From positions 8,803 to 72,802 of the forward strand of contig NZ_JBFHIT010000022.1 in NCBI RefSeq assembly GCF_041596335.1: a stretch of DNA of 64,000 bases, given 5' to 3'. The position numbers and the translations under genes were made by a program. Shown in pieces: positions 1 to 9,443 of the stretch. Every line of letters begins with the position of its first letter. Position 1 is the first letter of the stretch. Under the pieces are notes generated by a model, which did no database searches, had not been told where the DNA came from, and saw nothing but the letters and a program-made list of their open reading frames with translations. Source of the stretch: Mangrovibacterium sp041596335. GTDB lineage: Bacteria > Bacteroidota > Bacteroidia > Bacteroidales > Prolixibacteraceae.

Positions 1-324
1 ATTAAGTAATATACCCAATTTATAATTGCCTAGTTTCAAATATGTAAGAACCTGTGCAAAGTGAACTTCATTAAGAAGATCAACAGTTTTAATTTCAATA
101 ACGACTTTATCTTCAACCAATAAATCAATTCTATATCCATGATCCAATTTCACTTCTTTGTAAACAATTGGCATTGGAACTTCCTTCTTTACTTTTAACC
201 CAGAATTTCTCAACTCATAAAGCAAACATTCCTGATAGGCTGATTCTAATAATCCAGGTCCCAATTGTTTGTGCACTTCAATCGCACATCCAATGATAAT
301 ATTTGACAATTCGTTTTCAGTCAT
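1..324 (-). CDS. GxxExxY-family protein, 3' end beyond the window
   Basis: Reverse-strand translation from an ATG at 324 runs open to base 1 (108 codons). It begins MTENELSNIIIG, carries GPGLLESAY (the G-x-x-E-x-x-Y signature that names the family) near residue 23, and later has the stretches YRIDLLVEDKVVIEIKTV and LGNYKLGILLN. The D-(x)n-E-x-K arrangement in the middle resembles the PD-(D/E)XK nuclease core to which this family is usually related. Family members are about 125 residues, so only the last 15-20 are missing. The cellular role of the family is not established. It does not belong to the polysaccharide locus and probably marks its left border. Confidence 0.8.
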   Translation of the reverse strand, partial: MTENELSNIIIGCAIEVHKQLGPGLLESAYQECLLYELRNSGLKVKKEVPMPIVYKEVKLDHGYRIDLLVEDKVVIEIKTVDLLNEVHFAQVLTYLKLGNYKLGILLN

Positions 325-453
325 TTTGTTATTTCTTAGTGAATCTCTGTGTTTCCTTTGTGCCCCTTTGTGAAACAGCTATGACACAAAGTTGCACAAA
401 GTAGTCTCAAAGCTGCACAAAGCCAATATGATAAACGGTATTAAATACTGCTT
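325..453. repeat. Short intergenic region with repeated CAAAG/CTTTG words
   Basis: This gap between the GxxExxY gene and the last sulfatase holds repeated short words: CTTTGTG occurs at least twice (about 357-373), and GCACAAAG-like copies lie at 394-401 and 414-421. They form imperfect direct and inverted repeats, which could be a weak transcript end for the long upstream operon or simple repeat expansion. No convincing hairpin followed by a T-run was found. Confidence 0.3.
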
Positions 454-2037
454 TTATTCTTTTATAGGTATATATGTTTTCAAAATCGCATCCATCTCCT
501 TAACAATTTCAGGGTATTCGTTATAAAGATTCGTGCTCTGGTTTACATCCTTCTCCAGATCGTAAAGCTGTGCCGGAGGAGCGTCTTCTTTGATCTTACC
601 ATTTTCGATATCGCTGTTTTTCCCGCCCACAAAGGCGACAGCCGGAGCGCCGCCCCAGGCATGATGTTCCGGTTTCGATCCAGAAAAACCGCCACTTCCC
701 TGTGCTGGAATATAGATCCATTTTCCTTTACGAAGAGATAGGTTTTGTTTTTTAGAAGGAGCTAAAATCAATTCATCTCGAATTGGCTTTTTCGGGTTGC
801 CCACCAAGGCAGGCATCATATTTTTACTGTCGCTGTTATCAAGCGTTTTAGGATCTTGTCCGGTAAGAGCCATAAAGGTAGCCAGCATATCCACATTGCA
901 AATCAATTGGGCTGATTTACTTCCGGCTTCAATTTTCCCCGGCCACTTCGCAATAAAAGGTATCCGGTGTCCGCCTTCCCACACGCCAAATTTAAAGCCA
1001 AGCAAATCGCCATTTATTTTGTGCCCGGCCTTCACTGCATTCCGACCACCCAGATTCAACATCGCCCCGTTATCGCTTGTGAAGATCACCAGGGTATTTT
1101 CACTTAATCCATGCTTCTCCAGCGTTTCAGTAACTTGTCCCACCATCCAATCCAGTTCCTGAATAAAATCGCCGTAAAGTTCAGCGTCGCTACTTCCCTG
1201 AAAATTTGTCCCCGGTGTAAAGGGATGATGAATATGGGTTGTAGCCAAATAAAGAAAGAACGGATTTTGCTTATTGTCTGAAATCCAGTCAACTGCTTTT
1301 CCCGCCAACATGGTTCCTACAGTATAATCGTTGTATTGCTTGTGCGCTTCAACTGCACCTTTAAACATATTTGGCGTACGCTGCGAAGCCTCGGGCGGAA
1401 TTGGAGTAATCGGTGTCGCATCTTCATGTGCTCCTCTTCCAAGATAGACCAGCGGATCCGATGGATCTCCACCAACCACACGGTCGTTTTCCACATAAAC
1501 ATAAGGCGGAGCGCTGTTTACAACGGGTACACCAAAGTAGTAATCGAAACCGAGATCCTGAGGGCCGGGGCGTAAGGGTTCCTGCCAGTTGTTTTCTCCT
1601 ACTCCAAATCCCAGATGCCACTTGCCAAGCGCAGCCGTTTTGTAGTCACTGGTTTTGAATACATCGGCAATCGTCAACCTATCCGGTTCAATAAGGAGAG
1701 GCGAGGTGACCGGAGCAGGCCCCCATATTCCGGCGCCATTATTGGCACGCAAAGGGTATTGTCCGGTAAGCAAGGCATAGCGCGAGGGCGTACAAACAGC
1801 CGAGGCCGAATGAGCGTCGGTGAACATGCGTCCTTCGCTTGCCAGTTTGTCGATATTTGGCGTTTTAACTTTTGTTGCTCCATAGCACCCTATATCGCCA
1901 TAGCCCAGATCATCGACAAAAATGAGGACTACGTTGGGTTTATCTTGTGCAACTAGTTTTAATGTGCTGCAACAAAGTAGGAGAAGAAAGACGACAGTTA
2001 TACTAATTTTTGAAGATTGATTCTGTTTCATATTCAT
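454..2037 (-). CDS. S1-family sulfatase (secreted)
   Basis: Type I sulfatase hydrolysing a sulfate ester, probably on a glycan. A signal peptide spans residues 1-30 and ends VAQ. The N-terminal metal motif VDDLGYGD is followed by the formylglycine site C82-T-P-S-R and LLTG, and later by GKWHLGF and TSDNGA, so all the usual metal- and sulfate-binding blocks are present. Its length of 527 residues is normal. It most resembles the sulfatase at 33916-35469 (both read DAHxxSAVCTPxRY), so the two probably share a subfamily. It is the last gene of the long minus-strand run, 20 bases after the preceding sulfatase. The target sulfate position cannot be told from sequence alone. Confidence 0.93.
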   Translation of the reverse strand: MNMKQNQSSKISITVVFLLLLCCSTLKLVAQDKPNVVLIFVDDLGYGDIGCYGATKVKTPNIDKLASEGRMFTDAHSASAVCTPSRYALLTGQYPLRANNGAGIWGPAPVTSPLLIEPDRLTIADVFKTSDYKTAALGKWHLGFGVGENNWQEPLRPGPQDLGFDYYFGVPVVNSAPPYVYVENDRVVGGDPSDPLVYLGRGAHEDATPITPIPPEASQRTPNMFKGAVEAHKQYNDYTVGTMLAGKAVDWISDNKQNPFFLYLATTHIHHPFTPGTNFQGSSDAELYGDFIQELDWMVGQVTETLEKHGLSENTLVIFTSDNGAMLNLGGRNAVKAGHKINGDLLGFKFGVWEGGHRIPFIAKWPGKIEAGSKSAQLICNVDMLATFMALTGQDPKTLDNSDSKNMMPALVGNPKKPIRDELILAPSKKQNLSLRKGKWIYIPAQGSGGFSGSKPEHHAWGGAPAVAFVGGKNSDIENGKIKEDAPPAQLYDLEKDVNQSTNLYNEYPEIVKEMDAILKTYIPIKE

Positions 2038-2057
2038 GCGTTTTGGTTTTTATAGGG

Positions 2058-3605
2058 TTAGTTTTTTTCCTGAATGTTTTCATTCGCGGCTTTTTCAAAC
2101 ATCAGATCCTTGCCATCCGGGGTAATCATTCCCTGCTGCATTCGGGCTTCTCTCGCTGTTTTTATCGGATCAAGTATGGTATTCAGTTCAGCTTCAAACT
2201 TCTTTATTATTTCTGAATAAGATGGATCAAGCGCCAGGTCATTGAGTTCCTTTGGATCAGTTTCCATATCATACAAGCTGGGTCTGTCGCGCTCGTAATA
2301 AGTATATTTATACTTCTTGTTTGCCAGCATATACCAGGCACCCGGAAACCCAACGCCATGCCATTCGGAGAATACGGTGCGATCGGCGGCGACCTCTTTC
2401 CCCTGCAAAACAGGCAGCAGACTTTTGCCCGGCATTTCCGGATCGCGGTATTCAATCCCGGCCATATCTATGATCGTCGGATACATATCAACCAGCGCGA
2501 CAGGCGTATCGACTTTTGCTCCGTGTTTTACATCCGGACCGGTGATGACCAGTGGAACAGCCACAGAACCTTCCATTGAAGTATGTTTGTTCCCGATTAA
2601 CCCATGTTCGCCCAGATTATCGCCATGGTCGGAAGTGAAAATGATGTAGGTATTGTCGTACATGCCGTTTCTTTTAAGTTCGGCAATTAGTTCGCCAACC
2701 ATATCGTCAACAAAAGTTACCATGCCGTAATAGGCCCGAATCGCATTCTTAAGGTCTTTTTCATCCGGAGCCACATCCAGTCCGTCCCATTTTTGAAAAT
2801 GCTGCAAGGCAGGATGCATATTCGTGTTCGGGAATTTGGCGGCGTGAGGCATCGGAATTTCAACATTGGCATATAGGTCGTAATATTTCTGCGGAAGGGT
2901 AAAAGGCCAGTGCGGCATAAGTAAGCCAACATGTAACATCCAAGGTTTCTGGTCGTTTTTTCTTTCTTTCAGAAATTTTAAGGCATGGTTAACCGTTGGA
3001 CGATCAACAGCGTATTGCCCAAAATTTTTCGGACCGCTTTCATAAGGATCAGCCTTATAGTCACTAATTTCAAATGTGTTTACTTTCAGATGCCCTTTTG
3101 CCAGGCGATACTTGTCAGGCAGAAACCGTGAGTCGGTTCCGGTAACCTTTGCTTCAGGTCGCTTCGCAGAATTCCACTCCTCTGTAAAGCCCAAGTTACC
3201 GTACAATCCCGGCGAATCCATCTTGCCAAAGTGTGCCGTGTAATATCCACTTTCGGTCACACGTGTTGCCCATGTAATCTCATCCTTCGGCCATGCTTTG
3301 CCATTGTACCAGTTTTTAATCTGAAAAACATGTTTCCCAAACATATACGCAGCGCGGCTTGGTCCACAAACCGGAGATGAAACATAGGTTCGTGTGAAGT
3401 GCATTCCTGAGGTTGCCAAGGCATCGAGGTTTGGAGTTTTTACAACCGGATTTCCCCGAAACCCGCAAATCGCCGGATGCTGTTCATCGGTGCAAATAAA
3501 CAGGATGTTTGGCTTTTCCTGTGCTGTTAGTTTTAAGAAATTGAAACACCAAAAAACCAGAAAAAGGAAACTCAATCCAGATCTTTTCCACTTTAATTTG
3601 TTCAT
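2058..3605 (-). CDS. S1-family sulfatase, choline-/iduronate-sulfatase-like clade
   Basis: The reading frame is open to 3638, but an ATG at 3605 lies 4 bases after the stop of the preceding sulfatase (3610) and gives a normal signal peptide, so I prefer it (515 aa). The N-terminal block is CTDEQHPAICGFRG rather than the DDxGYGD of most neighbours, and HGDNLGEHGL replaces the SDNG-type block; both are typical of the choline/iduronate sulfatase side of family S1. The formylglycine motif is C80-G-P-S-R, but the usual following T-G is F-G (MFGKH). This enzyme probably attacks a different sulfate position from its neighbours (inference). Confidence 0.9.
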   Translation of the reverse strand: MNKLKWKRSGLSFLFLVFWCFNFLKLTAQEKPNILFICTDEQHPAICGFRGNPVVKTPNLDALATSGMHFTRTYVSSPVCGPSRAAYMFGKHVFQIKNWYNGKAWPKDEITWATRVTESGYYTAHFGKMDSPGLYGNLGFTEEWNSAKRPEAKVTGTDSRFLPDKYRLAKGHLKVNTFEISDYKADPYESGPKNFGQYAVDRPTVNHALKFLKERKNDQKPWMLHVGLLMPHWPFTLPQKYYDLYANVEIPMPHAAKFPNTNMHPALQHFQKWDGLDVAPDEKDLKNAIRAYYGMVTFVDDMVGELIAELKRNGMYDNTYIIFTSDHGDNLGEHGLIGNKHTSMEGSVAVPLVITGPDVKHGAKVDTPVALVDMYPTIIDMAGIEYRDPEMPGKSLLPVLQGKEVAADRTVFSEWHGVGFPGAWYMLANKKYKYTYYERDRPSLYDMETDPKELNDLALDPSYSEIIKKFEAELNTILDPIKTAREARMQQGMITPDGKDLMFEKAANENIQEKN

Positions 3606-3609
3606 ACGT

Positions 3610-5121
3610 CTATTGTTTAATTTCATTTGATTTTTCATATGTCCGATAATGCGGACTACCCTTTAACCACTCGTAGTCTTTGTATTGGTATTCGTCTTTT
3701 TCACCCGCTTCATTGCTGAGTGTTTTCCAAATAGGCAGCTGACTTGATTGATTTAGCGTTTTCCACCGGGCTAACATTTCGCTAGTCCGTTCAGGTTGGG
3801 TTTTGGATAGATCTGTCGTTTCGGAGAGATCTTCTTTTAAGTTGAACAGTTGTACCTTATCCTTTTGAACGATCAGTTTATAATCGCGAACGCGCAACAC
3901 ACCACTTTCTTCATCAAACTCTCTGCCGATACGCCAGAAAAGTTCCTCGTGCGGAGCGGTTTTCGTGAGTCCTTTGATGTATAGCGAGATATCAGCACCA
4001 TCCAGGTTCGTACCTACCAAGTTGCCGCCAGCCAATGCTATTGAAGTTGCGCCAATATCGAGCGAGCTAACCGGAGCATCCAGAACAGTGCCCGGTTTCA
4101 CATGCTCCGGCCAGCTAACCACGAAAGGAACACGAAGTCCGCCCTCGTAACTGTCCCATTTGGCGCCACGAAGCGGACGGTTATCGCTGGTGCGCTTCAT
4201 CCCGCCATTATCGCTTAAAAACCAAACGATCGTATTTTCTGCGAGTTTCAGTCGTTCAAGCGTCGCAATCAACTGCCCAACTCCCCGATCCAATTCATAG
4301 GTCATTGCCGCATAAATTGAACGAATCTCCGGTTTAACCCCCGGAATTTCGGTCATATTTTCAGGAGAAAACATTGCGATTGTTTCTTCCGGTGCTTCCA
4401 TGTATTCGTGAGGCGCATTGTACGACATGAACAGAAAGAACGGTTTTTCCTGATTCCGTTCGATAAAAGCAACACCCTGATCGGTTAATTCATGGGTCAG
4501 ATATTGATCCCACTCCACAGGTTCGTAGTTGTGAATGATGGGTAAAGTATGGTGCATATCCCGCATCCCGTATGGTTTCTTCAGTTCTGTATATTTTCCA
4601 TGATAGGAAGGATGATCCATTGGAAAATAAAGATGGCCTCCACTGAGGAATCCATACCAGTCGGAATAGCCCAATTTGTTCGGATGCTGACTGGGAGCCG
4701 TGCCCATGTGCCATTTACCCACACCACCGGTTACATACCCAAGCTCCTGCATGTACTGCGCAATAGTTTTAACAGAGGATGGAAGTCCCTGCTCCGGATC
4801 CAACGGTGCTCCGGGGTTGCCATACCAACCAAAGGAGGATTGCATTCGTCCGGTAATAAACCCGGCACGCGAAGGGCCACACATGGGGCCGGTAACGTAA
4901 CCAGAAGAGAAGATTGCTCCACTCTCTGCCAGCTTGTCGATGTGTGGTGTAGGAATATCCTTGCATCCATTATAACCCACATCGGCATAACCCAAATCAT
5001 CGGCCATAATTACAATTACATTCGGACGAGTGGCTATCTGAGCATTTACATTCCAGCTATTCACGAACAGCGATAGAAAAATGGGAAGCGATAAATTGAT
5101 TTTTAGTTCGTTGAGTTTCAT
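3610..5121 (-). CDS. S1-family sulfatase (secreted)
   Basis: 503-residue sulfatase with a signal peptide ending NVNAQ near residue 28. Blocks seen: MADDLGYADVGYNG, formylglycine site C81-G-P-S-R with ITG, GKWHMGT, and LSDNGGMKR. It sits between two other sulfatases with 10- and 4-base gaps, so it is surely co-transcribed. The NAPHEY segment is a typical S1 substrate-pocket strand. No unusual residues were noticed in the catalytic blocks. Substrate position is unknown. Confidence 0.93.
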   Translation of the reverse strand: MKLNELKINLSLPIFLSLFVNSWNVNAQIATRPNVIVIMADDLGYADVGYNGCKDIPTPHIDKLAESGAIFSSGYVTGPMCGPSRAGFITGRMQSSFGWYGNPGAPLDPEQGLPSSVKTIAQYMQELGYVTGGVGKWHMGTAPSQHPNKLGYSDWYGFLSGGHLYFPMDHPSYHGKYTELKKPYGMRDMHHTLPIIHNYEPVEWDQYLTHELTDQGVAFIERNQEKPFFLFMSYNAPHEYMEAPEETIAMFSPENMTEIPGVKPEIRSIYAAMTYELDRGVGQLIATLERLKLAENTIVWFLSDNGGMKRTSDNRPLRGAKWDSYEGGLRVPFVVSWPEHVKPGTVLDAPVSSLDIGATSIALAGGNLVGTNLDGADISLYIKGLTKTAPHEELFWRIGREFDEESGVLRVRDYKLIVQKDKVQLFNLKEDLSETTDLSKTQPERTSEMLARWKTLNQSSQLPIWKTLSNEAGEKDEYQYKDYEWLKGSPHYRTYEKSNEIKQ

Positions 5122-5131
5122 AGGCCGAAAA

Positions 5132-6562
5132 TTATTTTTTCATTTTCTCAGGAAACAGCTCATTGGGTGTAAAGTAAGGTTCATCACCCAGCGGACGGGC
5201 ATTTACGCCTCGTTTGTCAAAATCTCCAATATCAGTTTTTGCCCAATCCAGAAGTTTAAGCAGTTTTGCAACAACTTTAGGATTTTCAGCAGACACATCA
5301 GTCGTTTCAGCGATGTCGTTTTCCAGGTTATAAAGCACCGGTTTTTCGAATAAAATCCGGTCTTCGGGCGCAATATGAACCGGCCATTTTGTGTAGGCTA
5401 TCGACTTTGAATCCGGCTGATGCGGCAAATGCAATTTCCATTGTCCGAGGCGCACCCCACGTAAATCCTGATGCTGGTAAAAGAAATAGGGACGTTTCAG
5501 CGCACTTTTTTTTCCGTTCCAGATTTTTGAAATATCCAGACCATCAATTACCCGATCGCTTGGAATTTTCGCGCCGGCAATTTTGGCAAGGGTTGGAAGC
5601 AAATCGATGGTGGCTGTAAGCTGATCTGAAGTTTTTCCGGCAGGAACTTTTCCCGGTGCCCGGATGATGCAGGGTACGCGCAATCCGCCATCCCAAGCCG
5701 AAGTTTTTGCTCCACGCAAAGGATCGGCGTGGCCGGCATGCTCTTTCTTGATCCACCACGGACCGTTATCACTGGTGAAAATCACATAGGTATTTTCATC
5801 CAGTCCTTTTTCTTTTAAAGCTGATAAAATGCGACCCACATTGTAATCTATTTCCTCAATTACATCGCCATACAAACCACCTTCCGACTTTCCTTTAAAT
5901 TCTTGTGATACTGCCAGTTTCGTATGCGGCATGGTATGCGCCAAATAAAGAAAGAAAGGTTGCTCCTTGTTTTTCTCAATAAAACCGATGGCCTCATCGG
6001 TATATCGGCGGGTGAGGGTTGACATATCAGCATTGAGCTCAATTACTTCCTTATTCCGAAGAAGATTTACATAATGATCGTTGCTGGTTGGTGTAAAGAA
6101 TGAGTAGTCGAATCCCTGATTGTAAGGCAATAGTTCCGGGTTAAACTGCTCCTGATTATGCCCGGCAAGATCCCATTTGCCGATCATACAAGTTGAATAG
6201 CCAACTGGTTTTAATACTTCGGCAATGGTCACTTCGCTCAACGACAATTTGGGATGTGGCGCTTCTCCATCGTCGTTGCGGGCATTCCGCATGGGATAGC
6301 AGCCAGTTATTAAAGCCGCGCGGGATGGCCCACAAACGGTTTGCGCATAAAAATTGGTAAACTTCGTTCCCTCGGCTGCCATAAGATCCAGATTTGGGGT
6401 CTTTATGTTTGGCGAACCAAAACAGCCCACATCCTGATAGCCCTGATCATCGGTCAAGATGATGATGAAATTCGGTTGGCGCGATTTGTTTTCAGAAGTA
6501 CATGTGATGCTTAATGACGCAAGCAGGAAGGATATAAAAACTACGAATAAATATTTCATCAT
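5132..6562 (-). CDS. S1-family sulfatase, predicted lipoprotein
   Basis: 476-residue sulfatase with a lipobox ending at C21 (LSIT-C), so probably anchored in a membrane facing the periplasm or surface. Blocks: LTDDQGYQDVGCFG, formylglycine site C77-G-P-S-R with ITG, GKWDLAG, and TSDNGPWW. It shares the DDQGYxDxxCFG signature and a xARPxG-type C-terminal tail with the sulfatases at 16473-17891 and 35650-37068; the three look like one subfamily multiplied inside this locus. It starts 3 bases after the stop of the beta-propeller gene, indicating tight coupling. Confidence 0.93.
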   Translation of the reverse strand: MMKYLFVVFISFLLASLSITCTSENKSRQPNFIIILTDDQGYQDVGCFGSPNIKTPNLDLMAAEGTKFTNFYAQTVCGPSRAALITGCYPMRNARNDDGEAPHPKLSLSEVTIAEVLKPVGYSTCMIGKWDLAGHNQEQFNPELLPYNQGFDYSFFTPTSNDHYVNLLRNKEVIELNADMSTLTRRYTDEAIGFIEKNKEQPFFLYLAHTMPHTKLAVSQEFKGKSEGGLYGDVIEEIDYNVGRILSALKEKGLDENTYVIFTSDNGPWWIKKEHAGHADPLRGAKTSAWDGGLRVPCIIRAPGKVPAGKTSDQLTATIDLLPTLAKIAGAKIPSDRVIDGLDISKIWNGKKSALKRPYFFYQHQDLRGVRLGQWKLHLPHQPDSKSIAYTKWPVHIAPEDRILFEKPVLYNLENDIAETTDVSAENPKVVAKLLKLLDWAKTDIGDFDKRGVNARPLGDEPYFTPNELFPEKMKK

Positions 6563-6565
6563 TGT

Positions 6566-7453
6566 CTATTTTTTGATTTGATCCGGATAAACCTGAATGT
6601 TGGTGCAGCTGCATGTTTGCGCTGCATTGTTATATGTCCAAATGACTTTTTTATCGAGATTGATTTTAAAAAGAGGCACCCCTTTTTTGAAGGGTTTATG
6701 TCCCAGCCAATTGCAAACTACAATTTCATTGTTTGGCAAATACTGAAAACCAGCCAGATGATTAACGCCCAGCTCGGGGTATTCTTTTGCATTGAATTCC
6801 CAGATCAAGTTTCCGTTTTTGTCGTAAATCGAAAGCGCGAACTTATCGGCGATAACCGTATTCCCATTTTCCAGACGATGTGCACCATATACATTGTTGG
6901 GGCGCACAAATTCCTGAATAATTTCTCCATCACTGTTATATTCCCGTACTGTTTTATCGCCATATTGACTAACCATGTAGTTTCCGTTTTCAAGTTTACG
7001 GGCGCTTCGGAAACAAATATGACCACCAACTTTATACGTTAAAGGAATTACCTTCAGGATCTTGCCCTTCCGGTCGACTTCTAAAAGTCGTCCTGCCGAG
7101 CATTCGCCAATTAGGATTCTGTTTTTTTCAATAGCCTGGCAAGCAAAAATTTCACTTTCACTTTGATAGTCAAAAGCGATCTCGTCGGCTGGGGTGATAA
7201 TTTGAACACCATAATGGCAGGTATAGAGAATATTTCCGCCTTTTAACTGATGCGCATCGTACGTGTTTTTTGCTTCAATCTCCCTGATTATTTCTTCCCT
7301 GGAATTAAGCAGCAAAACTTTACCCCGCTCTGAAGCACAAATAATAAAAGCAACCGAATCGGCTTTATTGGTTTTTTCACCATTACCTGATGCCACAAGT
7401 ATTGAGGGGGATAAAACGGCCAGTAAAATGGTGAAAATCAGTAGTCTTTTCAT
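6566..7453 (-). CDS. Secreted PQQ-/NHL-like beta-propeller protein
   Basis: The frame is open to 7510, but the ATG at 7453 gives a clean signal peptide (MKRLLIFTILLA...) and a 22-base gap to the preceding gene, so I start there (295 aa). The body is made of repeating blade-like units such as the QLKGGNILYTC, KLENGNYMVSQYGD and RLENGNTVIADKF stretches, with LIWEF and VIWTYN strands typical of PQQ-like or arylsulfotransferase-like propellers. No haem motif and no obvious catalytic residues. A Cys-rich QTCSCTN near the C-terminus might bind metal. It sits directly behind the propeller-cytochrome gene and may be its partner. Function unknown. Confidence 0.75.
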   Translation of the reverse strand: MKRLLIFTILLAVLSPSILVASGNGEKTNKADSVAFIICASERGKVLLLNSREEIIREIEAKNTYDAHQLKGGNILYTCHYGVQIITPADEIAFDYQSESEIFACQAIEKNRILIGECSAGRLLEVDRKGKILKVIPLTYKVGGHICFRSARKLENGNYMVSQYGDKTVREYNSDGEIIQEFVRPNNVYGAHRLENGNTVIADKFALSIYDKNGNLIWEFNAKEYPELGVNHLAGFQYLPNNEIVVCNWLGHKPFKKGVPLFKINLDKKVIWTYNNAAQTCSCTNIQVYPDQIKK

Positions 7454-7475
7454 GTATGTTTTCTGTTTTTTGAAT

Positions 7476-9305
7476 TTACAGCGACAGGCAATACTCCTCC
7501 AAATCATCAAGTTCCTGTTCGGTTAAATCGGCAGTCTTTCCATGTTTGTCGCTGGTATTGTAGGTGGTAAAAAGTTCTTTCAAATTCATCGCTTTTCCGT
7601 CGTATAAATAGGGAGCTGTTCGCCAGATTTCAACAAGGGTAGGCGTATCGAATTTTTGACTCGCTTCCAGGCCTGTTCCTTCGCCAACATCGTAGCTTTT
7701 CATATTCGTGAAATACGTTCCGGAGTGACAATGGGCACATTGTGCTTTTTGAAATACTTCTTTTCCTCGTTTTGCCGATTCACTTAATTCCCCATTTACC
7801 AAAAGTGGGCTAGGAACCGGTTTCAGACTGCTTAAGTAAGCATCTATTGCAACAGCAATTGTTTCAGGTTGTTGGGTGAATAAAATATGTTCGATACCCG
7901 CGCGAACAGCCAGATTCGCATCAGCCCTGATTCCGGTTATCATCGATGGTGGGGTGGAGTGAGCCAACAACATACTTTTTGTATTCTTTGGGTTGCCAAT
8001 GCCATCGTTTAGCAAGTCCCAGTTTAAGCCATCCACGCGCGCGTCTCCGGGATGACAAGACGTGCAACTTTGCCAATGTTGCTTGCACAAGGTGGCGTCG
8101 TTAAAATAGATCTCGCCCAATCGAGCCAGGTCTGGCTTAGCCTGAATTCCCAATTCAATAGGCGATATTGAATTTGTTCCTGATAAATCAATTTCAGTAA
8201 CAAAACCTGAAAAATACATGGAGACAAAAATCTTGTTGTCTTTCAAAGCCAGCCCTTTAGCTCCTTTCCCGTTTAAGTCAATTCGCTTGCGGATGCCTTG
8301 CAAAAAGCTTAAGTCGTTTTGAATGACTTCCAATGAACGGGCATAAACAGTTAGGTCTGCGCCGTAAGCTATGTTTGCGATTCGTTGGTGCAGAGCTTCC
8401 CGGTTGATGATGCTTAGCTCGTTGGTTCCGGAGTGGGTAACATACAGGTTTTTACCATCGTCACTACATTTTACATCGTAAGGATTTGCAGCTCCTCGAT
8501 CCAGATTGTCGAGCATTACCGTACAGAGATACGAGGTGTCCTGAATGTCGATAATGCTCAGTGCATTAGTATTGATCCAACCACGTTCCACCTGGTTGGT
8601 TGGAACATTGTATCGAGCCAGAATATGGGTTACATAAGCAAACTTTTCGTCGGGTGAAAGCGCTATTTTATTCAGCGAATTTGAACCGTTGGGCAACAAA
8701 ATTTCCTTTAATGGCTCAAGGGTTTCGGCATTAAATACCGAAATCGTGGCTGTGTGATAATCGGCATTGGCACTGCCGCTTGGCAGATGATTGGCAACAA
8801 GAAGTAGGTTTCCTTTTTCTGCCAACGCAAGATCAACCGGTTCACGATCGGCTTGAGAAGTATTTGTGATGGTGAACGATTTCAGGTCTATTTTGCTGAC
8901 ACTGTTGTTGAAACGATTGCACAAATAAATTGCGTTTCCGTCGGGTGAAAGCACTGGTGACATGGGGGTGTGCCCAACTTGTACTGTGCGTTCTACTTTT
9001 TGTGTGGCCAAATCAATTTCCTGCAAACGTCCCTGAGGATCGGAAAGCGTGACGTATAATATGGACTCGTCGGCAGATAAAGCCAAACCTCCGGGTTTCC
9101 CATCCAATAAGACAGGACTTTCAAGTTCTGAATTTTCAAGGTTTACAATTGAAATTCGATTAGCCGTTTCATCAGCAATAAATAGTTTGTTTTGGGTTTT
9201 ACTAACCACAATCTGGTTGGGCGACATCAGCTCGCCGGTCGACGAGGAGCATCCGACCAACACAGCGAAACAAAGGAATAGACAGGCGTAAATTGTGGAT
9301 TTCAT
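7476..9305 (-). CDS. YVTN-type beta-propeller fused to a dihaem cytochrome c peroxidase/MauG-like domain
   Basis: 609-residue lipoprotein (lipobox ending VGC, about C19). Residues about 25-390 are repeated beta-propeller blades (GGLALSADESILYVTL, MSPVLSPDGNAIYLCN, NKIALSPDEKFAYVTH). The C-terminal third carries two c-type haem sites, CTSCH near residue 414 and CAHCH near 523, and WRTAPYLYDGKA, the hallmark segment of the dihaem peroxidase/MauG superfamily. Such proteins use haem to reduce peroxide or oxidise a bound substrate. It lies between an HzsA-like dihaem lipoprotein and a lone propeller within a sulfatase run, an unusual place for it. Whether it acts on the polysaccharide, protects against peroxide or passes electrons is unknown. 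Confidence 0.85.
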   Translation of the reverse strand: MKSTIYACLFLCFAVLVGCSSSTGELMSPNQIVVSKTQNKLFIADETANRISIVNLENSELESPVLLDGKPGGLALSADESILYVTLSDPQGRLQEIDLATQKVERTVQVGHTPMSPVLSPDGNAIYLCNRFNNSVSKIDLKSFTITNTSQADREPVDLALAEKGNLLLVANHLPSGSANADYHTATISVFNAETLEPLKEILLPNGSNSLNKIALSPDEKFAYVTHILARYNVPTNQVERGWINTNALSIIDIQDTSYLCTVMLDNLDRGAANPYDVKCSDDGKNLYVTHSGTNELSIINREALHQRIANIAYGADLTVYARSLEVIQNDLSFLQGIRKRIDLNGKGAKGLALKDNKIFVSMYFSGFVTEIDLSGTNSISPIELGIQAKPDLARLGEIYFNDATLCKQHWQSCTSCHPGDARVDGLNWDLLNDGIGNPKNTKSMLLAHSTPPSMITGIRADANLAVRAGIEHILFTQQPETIAVAIDAYLSSLKPVPSPLLVNGELSESAKRGKEVFQKAQCAHCHSGTYFTNMKSYDVGEGTGLEASQKFDTPTLVEIWRTAPYLYDGKAMNLKELFTTYNTSDKHGKTADLTEQELDDLEEYCLSL

Positions 9306-9319
9306 TTGTTTGTAATTAA

Positions 9320-9355
9320 GCCCCCTCCAAACCTCCCCCGAAGGGGAGGCTTAAA
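9320..9355. repeat. Palindromic intergenic repeat, copy 1
   Basis: CCTCCCC-CGAA-GGGGAGG (332-338 pairing with 343-349 of the 9 kb block) is a perfect 7-bp GC stem with a tetraloop, preceded by CCCCCTCCAA and followed by CTTAAAAAA. A clearly related copy lies at 16396-16432. It sits just upstream of the propeller-cytochrome start and could act as a partial terminator or RNA-stabilising hairpin between operon segments. Confidence 0.6.
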
Positions 9356-9443
9356 AAATGCAAAGTTTTTATTCTTGGTTTTTTAATCATCCTTCTGTGT
9401 GAGCATATTTCTCATCGCTCGATTTATTTTCTGATATTCATTA

